Assembly: GCA_013152475.1 (NCBI GenBank)
Contig: JAADGH010000197.1
Coordinates: 1 to 64,000 of the forward strand
Length of the DNA stretch: 64,000 bases
Direction of reading: 5' to 3'
Origin: Planctomycetota bacterium
Lineage (GTDB): Bacteria; Planctomycetota; Brocadiia; JAADGH01
Shown: positions 44,312 through 51,795 of the stretch, in pieces
How the letters are laid out: each line of letters opens with the position of its first letter
Numbering within the stretch: position 1 is the first letter of the stretch
Program-made: the position numbers and the translations under genes
The notes under the pieces: generated by a model
The model's input: the letters and a program-made list of their open reading frames with translations, nothing else
Told to the model about the DNA's origin: nothing
The model's database searches: none

Positions 44312-44428
44312 AAGCCGGGTTTTGCAGGCCAAATGACCGACAGTGGTTACGCTTGATCCCATCCGTATTCTGGGGAAAGTCCTGGCCCGAAGGGTCGCTG
44401 CCCGTGTAGCGCGCGCGAAAGCAACTTT

Positions 44429-45613
44429 TCAGAGGAGGAGCAGTAGGAAGGCTGAGGCGGCGATGATGGCGCCGCCTACGATGAAGGGCAGGCTGATGGC
44501 CGCGGCGGCGGAGAGGCCCGGCAATGCGGTCAGATAGCCGGCGAGCAGCGGGCCCAGGAATAGGGTGACGGCCGAGAAGGCGATGACCTTTCCCACGTCG
44601 AGACCGCGCCGATGGTCGCTGGCGTAGTGCATGATGAGGGCCGCCTGGGCGGGCTGCCAGAGGCCGGCGCCGAAGAAGTCGTGAAAGAGCCAGACGCTCG
44701 TGGCGGAGTAAAAGTTGGGGAGGAGCCCCCCGGCGGTGATGAGGACGCCCTCGACGAAGATAAAGAGGATGTAGTAGACCTTCTGGACCTTGAGTCCGCC
44801 CCGAATAATCCACCCCGCAAAGATCAAGGGCACGGCCATGAACAATCGGTGGAGCATGAGGACGATCGCGGTCTGCTCCTTGGTGAGGCCGAACTTCTGG
44901 GTGAAGAAGAGGGGCATGACAAAACAATGGCTGCACATGAGGCCGACGTTGAAGATCATGGTGGAGATAATGATGATCCACAGTTTCCTGTTCAGCCGGA
45001 GCGACACAAGCTCGCGAAGCCGGGGAGGGCGGGGTGCGTTCGTCTCGTCATTGCCGGACGGCTTCCCTTCCTTGTACAAGAGCGCAAACCCGACAAAGCT
45101 CAAGCCCAGAAGGAAGGCAGCGAGGAGCATGGCGTTTCGGTATCCCGCCGCGCCGCCGGCTGTCAGGAGGAACCCGGCAAGCGGGTATCCCGCCGCCTCG
45201 AAGAGGCGCTCGAAGCCCTGGGTCTTGCCCCAGAAGTCGACGAACCTGCTTTTCGCGAATTCGTAAAGGAGGATCGGGTGCAGGACCTTTCGGGTCTCGA
45301 CGGCGGATTCGCGCGCCCCCTTGAGAGCCGCCTGCACGATCGAGTTTGCGAAGAATGGCGTCAGCAGACTGGCGACGCCGGCAAGAAGGATGGATAGACC
45401 GTAGAAGATCTTTCGACCAAACCGGTCGGAGATGCCGCCGACGCCGATGCGGAGAAAGAAGGGCATCAACAGCCCGGCGGCGAAGATGTATCCCTGACCC
45501 ACGTTGCTGACGCCTTGGTCCTTGAGATAGAACGGCAGGACCAGCTCATACATCCCGAAGGTGAGGCCGAAGAGGACGGATGTGGAGAGGACGGCGGTGA
45601 AGTTCCTGCGCAT
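44429..45613 (-). CDS. MFS transporter
   Basis: This 394-residue protein has twelve predicted membrane segments and MFS features: FGLTFGMYELVLPFYL in TM1, GGISDRFGRKIFYGLS after TM2 (the DRxGR-type motif A), a second half starting at about 205 (LNRKLWIIIISTMIFNVG), and GAGLWQPAQAALIMH near the C-terminus. Substrate is unknown. The soluble stretch of about 35 residues between the halves is short. Its start lies one base after the stop of the FG-GAP gene, so it is the last gene of a three-gene operon with an isomerase and an exported FG-GAP protein. Confidence 0.88.
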   Translation of the reverse strand: MRRNFTAVLSTSVLFGLTFGMYELVLPFYLKDQGVSNVGQGYIFAAGLLMPFFLRIGVGGISDRFGRKIFYGLSILLAGVASLLTPFFANSIVQAALKGARESAVETRKVLHPILLYEFAKSRFVDFWGKTQGFERLFEAAGYPLAGFLLTAGGAAGYRNAMLLAAFLLGLSFVGFALLYKEGKPSGNDETNAPRPPRLRELVSLRLNRKLWIIIISTMIFNVGLMCSHCFVMPLFFTQKFGLTKEQTAIVLMLHRLFMAVPLIFAGWIIRGGLKVQKVYYILFIFVEGVLITAGGLLPNFYSATSVWLFHDFFGAGLWQPAQAALIMHYASDHRRGLDVGKVIAFSAVTLFLGPLLAGYLTALPGLSAAAAISLPFIVGGAIIAASAFLLLLL

Positions 45614-45614
45614 G

Positions 45615-47402
45615 CTACTTGATCTGAACCACGTTTCTTCCTGTGGGGCTAACGACGGTCTGGATGTCCTTCTTCCTGCCGTTTGTGAAAACGACCTTGA
45701 CGTGGTATGTGCCCGGCTTGACGCCGAAGTGGGCCTCGGGCGGGGACTGGCTGCCCCATCCCTCGCCGCCGCTGATCTCGCGGATGGCGAGTAGTTTCTT
45801 GCCGTTCTTGCCGCAGAGCGAGACCGACGCGCCCACGGGGCAGGGGGTGGGAGAGAATTTCACTTTCAGGTAATTGTGATTTGCCTCCGAGATCAGGCCG
45901 TTCTCGAAGAAATAGTCGGGGGCGGTGTAATTGTGCAGATAGATATCGAGGTCGCCGTCGTCGTCGTAGTCCACGAAACACATGCCGCGGGCGCGGCCGT
46001 GTTCGCCGTGGTCGTCCGCGGCGAGGCCGTACTGCTCGGTGCGGTCCTCGAACTTTCCCTTGCCCAGGTTGATGTAGAGCGCATTCGGCGCGCCCTCGTT
46101 GCCCACGTAGAGGTCCAGGTCGCCGTCGTTGTCGATGTCCCCCCACGCGCCGACGGAGGCGCTCGTGTTCTTGCTCAGGTCGCCTGCCTGCTTGATGACG
46201 TCTTTGAATGTGCCGTTGCCTTGGTTCCGGAAGAGCCGGCTCTGGCCGCGCTGGGGGACGAAGATGTCGATATTCCCGTCGTTGTCATAGTCCCCGAACG
46301 CCGTTCCGATCTTGCGCGTTGAGCTGCAGAAGTAGGTGATGCCGCTGTTGCCTGCCCGGGCGAAGAGCGCGCCCTTGTTCTGGAAGAGCATGCCGGTCAG
46401 CAGGTTGTAGAGAAAGTCCGTGCGTCCGTCGCGGTCATAGTCGCCTATGCTGATGTAGTCTCCGAACCCCGATCCCGCGCCGCCGGGGCCGAAGCCGGCC
46501 TGCCGGCTCACGTTGATGAATCTCTTTTGTTTGGCGAACTGGTTTTCAAAGATCAGGATCCCGTATTTCCCGTTCGTGGCAAGGACATCCACCGCTCCGT
46601 CGTTGTTGTAATCGATCCAGCCCGCCCCTTCCACGTCGTAGAACTTCTGGGCCGGCAGAATGGCGGACATATCAAGGAACCGCCATTCAGGCGGCCCTTG
46701 ATTTGCGTAGAGACTGACATGACTTCGCCGGCCGATCAGGAGATCGAGGTCGCCGTCGCCGTCGAAGTCCGCCCAGGCCACCGACCGCGCGCTGCCGCCG
46801 AAGCGGGAGGGGTCCAGGGCCGTCACATCCTCAAAGACCCGCCCCCGGCGACGAAAGAGCTTGGCGCCGAACATCCGGTCGCAGCCGATGAAGACATCCA
46901 GGTTGCCGTCGTTGTCGAAGTCCGCCCAGGCGATGCCCGTGCCCATGGTGGGCAGGCGTTTCATATGCTTGGCGATGGCCCGGTCGCACAGGTTGTCGAA
47001 GGGCGCGAGGCCGGGGGTCTTGAACGAAGGCCCTCGCGCGGAGGCGATGCGGCCGTCGGAGGTTTGGCTGATGACATAGAAGTCGTAATGCGTTCCGGGC
47101 CGCAGGCCGTCGAGTGCCGCGGCATGGTCGGTGGTGAGTTCCTGCAAATGGGGAGACGCGTGCTCCTCTGTGACATTCTTTCGCCAGACCACCTGGGAAT
47201 CGGCATCGAGGTCCGTTTGCCAGGTGATGGTGGCGGTGTTCTCCGTGACATCGCTCACTCGGATGTGGGAGATGGTCAGGGTGTCACCGGCCTTGCCCTT
47301 CGCCGGGCCGGAGCGACTGGACGTTCCGGACGGCCACGAGAGGATCGCCACGAGAGGGATCAGGACGATCAGGGCCAGAAGGATTTTGGCGGAAGAGCGC
47401 AT
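45615..47402 (-). CDS. Exported FG-GAP/VCBS repeat protein with FN3-like and ASPIC/UnbV domains
   Basis: This 595-residue protein has a signal or anchor at residues 5-23. An FN3-like domain at about 45-125 (TATITWQTDLDADSQVVW ... THYDFYVISQTSDG) is followed by at least six FG-GAP-type units with calcium-loop motifs: ADFDNDGNLDVFIG, ADFDGDGDLDLLIG, IDYNNDGAVDVLAT, GDYDRDGRTDFLYN, GDYDNDGNIDIFVP, GDIDNDGDLDLYVG and VDYDDDGDLDIYLH. The C-terminus (GASVSLCGKNGKKLLAIREI through AHFGVKPG) is an ASPIC/UnbV domain. It is probably a Ca2+-bound surface or periplasmic adhesin-like propeller. The ATG at 47402 follows the upstream stop by five bases. A longer reading upstream overlaps the isomerase gene and is not credible. 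Confidence 0.85.
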   Translation of the reverse strand: MRSSAKILLALIVLIPLVAILSWPSGTSSRSGPAKGKAGDTLTISHIRVSDVTENTATITWQTDLDADSQVVWRKNVTEEHASPHLQELTTDHAAALDGLRPGTHYDFYVISQTSDGRIASARGPSFKTPGLAPFDNLCDRAIAKHMKRLPTMGTGIAWADFDNDGNLDVFIGCDRMFGAKLFRRRGRVFEDVTALDPSRFGGSARSVAWADFDGDGDLDLLIGRRSHVSLYANQGPPEWRFLDMSAILPAQKFYDVEGAGWIDYNNDGAVDVLATNGKYGILIFENQFAKQKRFINVSRQAGFGPGGAGSGFGDYISIGDYDRDGRTDFLYNLLTGMLFQNKGALFARAGNSGITYFCSSTRKIGTAFGDYDNDGNIDIFVPQRGQSRLFRNQGNGTFKDVIKQAGDLSKNTSASVGAWGDIDNDGDLDLYVGNEGAPNALYINLGKGKFEDRTEQYGLAADDHGEHGRARGMCFVDYDDDGDLDIYLHNYTAPDYFFENGLISEANHNYLKVKFSPTPCPVGASVSLCGKNGKKLLAIREISGGEGWGSQSPPEAHFGVKPGTYHVKVVFTNGRKKDIQTVVSPTGRNVVQIK

Positions 47403-47407
47403 CGGCC

Positions 47408-48229
47408 TCACTCGCAAAACTGTCGAAGGAACTTGATCGTCTCCTGGGCCTGTTCGGGCGTGCGGACATATTCGATGATGATCTCGTTGCAGGTGTCGAT
47501 GGGTTCGATCAGCTCGAAGATGCGCGGGTAGTCCAGATCGCCCTTGCCGGCGGGCGGATACTCGGGCCGCCCATCCTCGCCCTTCAGGATCACGTCCTTG
47601 GCATGGGCCAGGATCATGTACGGTTTGAGGGTCTCGACCGCGCCTTCGAGGGTGTCCTTGTCGCCGCAGATGTTGGCGGGATCGAAGAGGCTCTTCACAT
47701 GATCCGAGCCGACCTGCTGGATGAGCTTGGCGGTGGTTGCTGAGCTGTCGAGGATATTGGCCCGCGTCGGCTCGAAGGCGAAGAGGGCGCCGTTCTTTTC
47801 CGCTTCGGCTGCGATCTCGCCGACCGCGGAGACGATCTGGCCCCACATTGTTTCATAGGGCAGGTCCGGATGCTGCGCCGGGTTGCCGGACTCGGAGAAA
47901 ACGGTCGGCCGGGCCCTGTTCGAGATGTCGCGCGCTGCCGCCGCGAACTGGATGGATCTTTTGATGTTGTCGATGCTCTTGGCGACGACCTCCTCCTTGC
48001 CGATGAGCGGGTTGTATCCGCACCAGCCCACGATCTCGATGCCGAGGTCGTCCAGGGCGGCCAGCGCCTCCCGGCCTTCCTCGGTGGGGGAGAGGTCCTC
48101 GTCGGCAAAGGCCTGGGGGCGGGCCTGCAGATAGAGGAGCCCCGCGTCGGCCATTTTCTTCAGCTCGTCCATCAGTCCGGCTTCCTTGCCGTCGGCAAGG
48201 ACGTTGGGGAACATAATGCCAAGTTTCAC
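47408..48229 (-). CDS. Sugar phosphate isomerase/epimerase-type TIM-barrel protein
   Basis: This 273-residue protein has the xylose-isomerase-like barrel. KLGIMFPNVLADG is the first strand, GIEIVGWCGYN the second, then RPTVFSESGN, ALFAFEPTRANIL with the metal-ligand glutamate, VKSLFDPANICGDKDTL with the metal-ligand aspartate, LAHAKDVIL with His, and IIIEYVRTPEQA with the last acid. Relatives act on sugar or inositol derivatives; the substrate is unknown. The GTG at 48229 follows AAGGAAAGG; an ATG-like start further upstream has no ribosome site. It leads the operon with the FG-GAP and MFS genes. Confidence 0.85.
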   Translation of the reverse strand: MKLGIMFPNVLADGKEAGLMDELKKMADAGLLYLQARPQAFADEDLSPTEEGREALAALDDLGIEIVGWCGYNPLIGKEEVVAKSIDNIKRSIQFAAAARDISNRARPTVFSESGNPAQHPDLPYETMWGQIVSAVGEIAAEAEKNGALFAFEPTRANILDSSATTAKLIQQVGSDHVKSLFDPANICGDKDTLEGAVETLKPYMILAHAKDVILKGEDGRPEYPPAGKGDLDYPRIFELIEPIDTCNEIIIEYVRTPEQAQETIKFLRQFCE

Positions 48230-48277
48230 AGAGTGCGCCTTTCCTTCTCGCAACACAGGATTCTCATATCGTCCGCT

Positions 48278-48306
48278 ATGTTATCGGCTGAGGGGAGTTC
48301 GGTCAA
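48278..48306 (-). promoter_or_regulatory. Promoter of the isomerase/FG-GAP/MFS operon
   Basis: On the minus strand TTGACC (48306-48301), a 17-base spacer, then TAACAT (48283-48278). The GTG start follows 49 bases on. Confidence 0.75.
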
Positions 48307-48366
48307 CAGACAAATCGAAAGTGAAAGCAAAGAGTGAAGGGCTGCCGGACTTTCGATTCCTCAGCC

Positions 48367-48386
48367 CTCCTGGTTCAAACCAGGAG
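48367..48386. repeat. 20-base palindrome
   Basis: CTCCTGGTT and AACCAGGAG flank a two-base centre, forming a perfect inverted repeat about 60 bases upstream of the operon promoter at 48278-48306. It could be a protein-binding site or the core of another small repeat. Confidence 0.5.
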
Positions 48387-48441
48387 ATTCCCCAGAATCG
48401 GAGCGCTGTCTGTCCCAGATTGTGTTTGCTCTGTTGTAACT

Positions 48442-48537
48442 ATTTAGCCAAGTGTGGTGGGTCGATATCTGACCTCCGTCATTCCCGCGTAAGCGAGAAT
48501 GACACGGCTAAATCCTCATCACTACATTTGGCTAAAT
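48442..48537. repeat. 96-base MITE-like hairpin element
   Basis: Terminal inverted repeats of 18 bases (ATTTAGCCAAGTGTGGTG at 48442-48459 and its complement with two differences at 48520-48537) enclose the palindrome ATTCCCGC-GTAA-GCGAGAAT at 48481-48500. No coding capacity. It sits between the 48367 palindrome and element D copy 2, so the whole stretch 48310-48820 is repeat-derived. Confidence 0.7.
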
Positions 48538-48556
48538 GGTTGCGCTCTGTTTGGTT

Positions 48557-48804
48557 CGCGGAACCCCTGTATTGTCCTTGCAAGGAGTCACGCGCGTCGA
48601 GTGACGACGAAGCAATCTGGCGGATCGGCGGTGATCGAGCGTGCGAGATCGCGTCGTCGCCTCTTTCTCGTTCCGAGGCTCTGCCTCGGAACGGGTCATC
48701 CGTCAGGCTCTGCCTGACTCCTTTCGCAGCACAGAGACGGAACCGAAGGGCTATGCCGTCCCGAGGCTTCTCGCGATGACACAACGGAGGCGATGAGGAA
48801 ACTC
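48557..48804 (-). repeat. Dispersed MITE-like element D, copy 2
   Basis: This 248-base copy is in reverse orientation to copy 1 at 43971-44311. It has the hairpins GTTCCGAGGC/GCCTCGGAAC and GTCAGGC/GCCTGAC and the same end, GAGTTTCCTCATC. It lacks the 95-base insertion of copy 1. The end is 16 bases from the -35 box of lptF. Confidence 0.85.
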
Positions 48805-48820
48805 TCCCGGTTCAAACTCC

Positions 48821-48849
48821 TTGACATCGAACGCTCTGGCGGATAGACT
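48821..48849 (+). promoter_or_regulatory. Promoter of lptF-lptG
   Basis: A perfect TTGACA (48821-48826), a 17-base spacer, then TAGACT (48844-48849). As at dnaK, the -35 is adjacent to the end of element D and within the similarity between the two copies. The leader is about 95 bases. Confidence 0.8.
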
Positions 48850-48949
48850 ATGAGGTTTGGTTGCAGGGCAGGGATGCCGTCGGTGACGAAGGCGTTGGAT
48901 CTGTGGGCCATACGTCATGTGAGTGCATGCCGCCATGAGGGCGAAGTAG

Positions 48950-50686
48950 ATGCGCACGTTGCACAAGTATATCGCCGAGGAGCTGATGAGGGGTTTTCTC
49001 ATCTCCTTCCTGGTGTTGCTGGTTATCATCTTTGTCGGCTTTGCCATACGGCTTGTCCACCAGGGGATGGATATTGTCCAGGTGAAGTTCGTCTTCCCCC
49101 ATTTGGCCATGCAGTCGTTTCCCTATACCATTCCCCTGTCGCTGCTCATTGCGGTGATCATGACCTATGGGCGTCTCTCGGCCGACAACGAGATCACTGC
49201 GCTCCGAAGCAGCGGCATCCACCTCCAGATGATCGTGACCCCGACCATGATCATCGCCGTCCTCTTCAGCATCGTCTCGTTTTTTGTCATTGCGAAGATG
49301 GTACCCTACTCCGAACGGCAGATCCGGTCCATCATGATGGATGCCACGACCTGGACAAGTATGATCGAGGACCTGGGCAAGACCCAGAAACGCATCCGCC
49401 TGCAGGGATGGCTGATCTATGTAGACAAGCAGGACGAGGACGGGACGCTTCACGGGATCTCGATCTACCGCGTCTCACAGGAGTTTGTGGCCGAGACCTA
49501 CGACGCCAAGCGGGGCCGGATTGATGTGGTGAACGAGAACGCCCGGATTCATCTGGAGAACGGGTTCTTCACCAAACAGAACTACGAGCGCCCGGACGAT
49601 GTGAAGACGATCCATTTCAACACGTTTGACGTGGGCATTCCCATCAACCAAAACCCCGAGACGGAGGACTATCACAATCCTCGGTTCCTGTCCCTTTTTA
49701 AGCAGTGGAGATCACTCGCCAAACTGCGGGAGAGAATCAAGGGCCATAACGAGATATTCTCCGATCCCGCCGCAGCGAGGAAATACTGGGTGAAGAAGCG
49801 CGATACACTGGACGTCAAGTGCAACGAGGTCCGCCATCAGGTCAACGATCTCAAGAGCAAGATCACGCACTTGGACGAGCGCGAAAAAAAAGACAGGCGT
49901 ATGCTCGAGGAGTTTGAAATCTCGCGGAAAGAAAATGCGGCGGCGGTCTACGCCCAGCAGAAACACTGGCAGCGCATGAAGCAGGAGACGGACGCGAAAG
50001 CGGCCGAGTTGGAGAGAAAACATGACGAGCAACTGGGGCTCCTCAAAAAACTGAAAACGGCCGGCGCCAACACAGACGGGGCAGGCGGTGACTCGGTCGT
50101 TGACGAAGAGGATGCGAAGCGGCTTCGCATTCTGAACGCGGAAATTGCGGGCTTGAAGGACATGATCCTTCGCCTGCAGAAGAACACGGCCTCGGCGAAG
50201 GAGGCCTATGAGAGCGCCCGACAGGTCCTGAAAGACGTGGATGGTCGCATCGCCGACCTCAAGTTCTCCCTCGACAGCGCCGCCACGCTGCGGGAGGAGT
50301 TCAGCAGACAGATCGAGGAGCTGCAAGGGGAGGTTGCCGAGTATGCGAAGGAACGCAAAGAAGCCAACAAGAACTGCTGCCAGGCCATCGAACAGCAGGA
50401 GGCCTATGAACTGCGAATCATGATCAACGAGTCCATCGCGCTCTCCTTCTCCTGTCTTGCCTTCGTCCTCGCTGCCGTGCCTCTGGGCATCTACTCCAGG
50501 CACGGGCACGTCCTCGTCGCCATGGCGATCGGGTTCGCCCTGGCATTGTCGTATTTTGGAATCCTCATGGTCGGGCGTTTGCTCGCGCAAGATCGGTACC
50601 TGCCGTGCTGGATTTCCCTCTGGAGTGCGGATATTATCATCGGTGCGCTTGGCATAATACTTTTGGCGAATGTGTTTCGGAAATGA
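48950..50686 (+). CDS. lptF: LptF/LptG-family lipopolysaccharide-export permease with a large coiled-coil insertion
   Basis: This 578-residue inner-membrane protein is one of the two permease halves that extract lipopolysaccharide for transport to the outer membrane. The N-terminus (LHKYIAEELMRGFLISFLVL, then PYTIPLSLLIAVIMTYGRLS, then NEITALRSSGI) is typical of YjgP/YjgQ proteins with three membrane segments. The periplasmic beta-jellyroll runs from about 140 to 245. Residues about 254-487 are a long charged coiled coil (for example VNDLKSKITHLDEREKKDRR and LNAEIAGLKDMILRLQKN). The C-terminal segments resume with SFSCLAFVLAAVPLGIYSR. Ordinary homologues are about 360-390 residues and have only a short linker here. 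The next gene starts inside its stop codon (ATGA). Confidence 0.9.
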   Translation: MRTLHKYIAEELMRGFLISFLVLLVIIFVGFAIRLVHQGMDIVQVKFVFPHLAMQSFPYTIPLSLLIAVIMTYGRLSADNEITALRSSGIHLQMIVTPTMIIAVLFSIVSFFVIAKMVPYSERQIRSIMMDATTWTSMIEDLGKTQKRIRLQGWLIYVDKQDEDGTLHGISIYRVSQEFVAETYDAKRGRIDVVNENARIHLENGFFTKQNYERPDDVKTIHFNTFDVGIPINQNPETEDYHNPRFLSLFKQWRSLAKLRERIKGHNEIFSDPAAARKYWVKKRDTLDVKCNEVRHQVNDLKSKITHLDEREKKDRRMLEEFEISRKENAAAVYAQQKHWQRMKQETDAKAAELERKHDEQLGLLKKLKTAGANTDGAGGDSVVDEEDAKRLRILNAEIAGLKDMILRLQKNTASAKEAYESARQVLKDVDGRIADLKFSLDSAATLREEFSRQIEELQGEVAEYAKERKEANKNCCQAIEQQEAYELRIMINESIALSFSCLAFVLAAVPLGIYSRHGHVLVAMAIGFALALSYFGILMVGRLLAQDRYLPCWISLWSADIIIGALGIILLANVFRK

Positions 50687-51783
50687 AACTCAAAGACCGC
50701 ACCCTTATCTCCATCCTGGACCGCTACATCGCCCTGAACTTCCTGGCGTACTTCGCCGTCTGCGCGCTGGCCCTGGTGGGGCTGCTCTTGCTGGTCCAGA
50801 CCTTTCAGATGCTGCATAAATTCATCGACCACGGCTTCCCCAAGATGCTGTGGCTGCTGGGCCAGTATTATTTCTACAACATCCCCGTCATCCTCGCCAA
50901 TATCTTCCCGGTCATGACCCTCGTCGGGGCGTCGTACTGCCTGGTCGAGATGACCAAAGGCAACGAAATGATCGCCCTCAAGGCATCGGGGGTCAGCATC
51001 TATCGCATCATCATGCCGGTCTTCGGCGCCACCGCCCTCATCGCCGTGCTCGGCGCCGCCAACCAGGAATGGTTCCTGCCCTTTATCGGCCCGAAGATCG
51101 AGAACTTCAAACGGGAGAACAATCTCACGCGGGACACGCTCTACGACAAATACGGCCGGACGGAGGGAGGGCAGCTGAAGTACCGCGTCCACGAGTTCAA
51201 CGTCGAAAACGCCGCCTTCCAGTACGGCGAGTTCACTCGCTTTGACCCGTCCGGCAACAAGATTATCGAATTCATCAAGGTCGACGAGGGCCAGTGGCTT
51301 GAAAAAGGAAAATGGGCCTGCCGCGGTGTTCACACGATCAAGTTCCTGGAAAACGGTCAGCAAGAGAAGGCCTACCGCGACGAGTATACCTTGGTTACGG
51401 ACCTCACCCCGGACGACCTCCTCCAGGAGGACTTCATCCCCGGCTTCAGAAGTATTCATGACCTGCGCTACCGCATCAAGAAGGAACCGGAGCGGGTCGA
51501 CTTGAGGATGGCCCTTCAGGGCCGGTTCACCCACCCCCTCAGCGCCATCATCCTGCTCCTCATCGGCCTGCCTCCCGTCATCGGTTCCGAGCGCTTCTCT
51601 CGAAATCGCGTGCTCGGCATCGGCATCAGCCTCGCGGTCGGGGTGGGCTTCTATATCGTGAGCTTCGTCTGCAGCCACCTGGGCAAGCACGGCTACATCC
51701 CCACCCCCGCCATCGCCGCGTGGATGCCTGTCGTCATGTTCGGCGCGCTGGGCTTCTACTTCTTCGACGCCATGCGCACGTGA
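50683..51783 (+). CDS. lptG: LptG-type lipopolysaccharide-export permease
   Basis: This 366-residue protein is the partner of the preceding permease. It has the normal LptF/G layout: LDRYIALNFLAYFAVCALAL as the first membrane segment, NIPVILANIFPVMTLVGASY and EMTKGNEMIALKASGVSIYR before the jellyroll, a periplasmic domain at about 130-265, and HPLSAIILLLIGLPPVIGSE with the last three segments. It has no coiled-coil insertion, which makes the insertion in LptF specific. The ATG overlaps the upstream stop. LptB, LptC and LptA are not in the window. The gene is convergent with the BNR-propeller gene, 12 bases apart. Confidence 0.92.
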   Translation: MKLKDRTLISILDRYIALNFLAYFAVCALALVGLLLLVQTFQMLHKFIDHGFPKMLWLLGQYYFYNIPVILANIFPVMTLVGASYCLVEMTKGNEMIALKASGVSIYRIIMPVFGATALIAVLGAANQEWFLPFIGPKIENFKRENNLTRDTLYDKYGRTEGGQLKYRVHEFNVENAAFQYGEFTRFDPSGNKIIEFIKVDEGQWLEKGKWACRGVHTIKFLENGQQEKAYRDEYTLVTDLTPDDLLQEDFIPGFRSIHDLRYRIKKEPERVDLRMALQGRFTHPLSAIILLLIGLPPVIGSERFSRNRVLGIGISLAVGVGFYIVSFVCSHLGKHGYIPTPAIAAWMPVVMFGALGFYFFDAMRT

Positions 51784-51795
51784 GCAGGTGTGATC

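Noticed and set aside
43971-48804. A composite transposon carrying the isomerase/FG-GAP/MFS operon
   Set aside because: Neither repeat copy contains a transposase and the interior encodes none; target duplications were not seen. It is kept only as inverted repeats around an operon.
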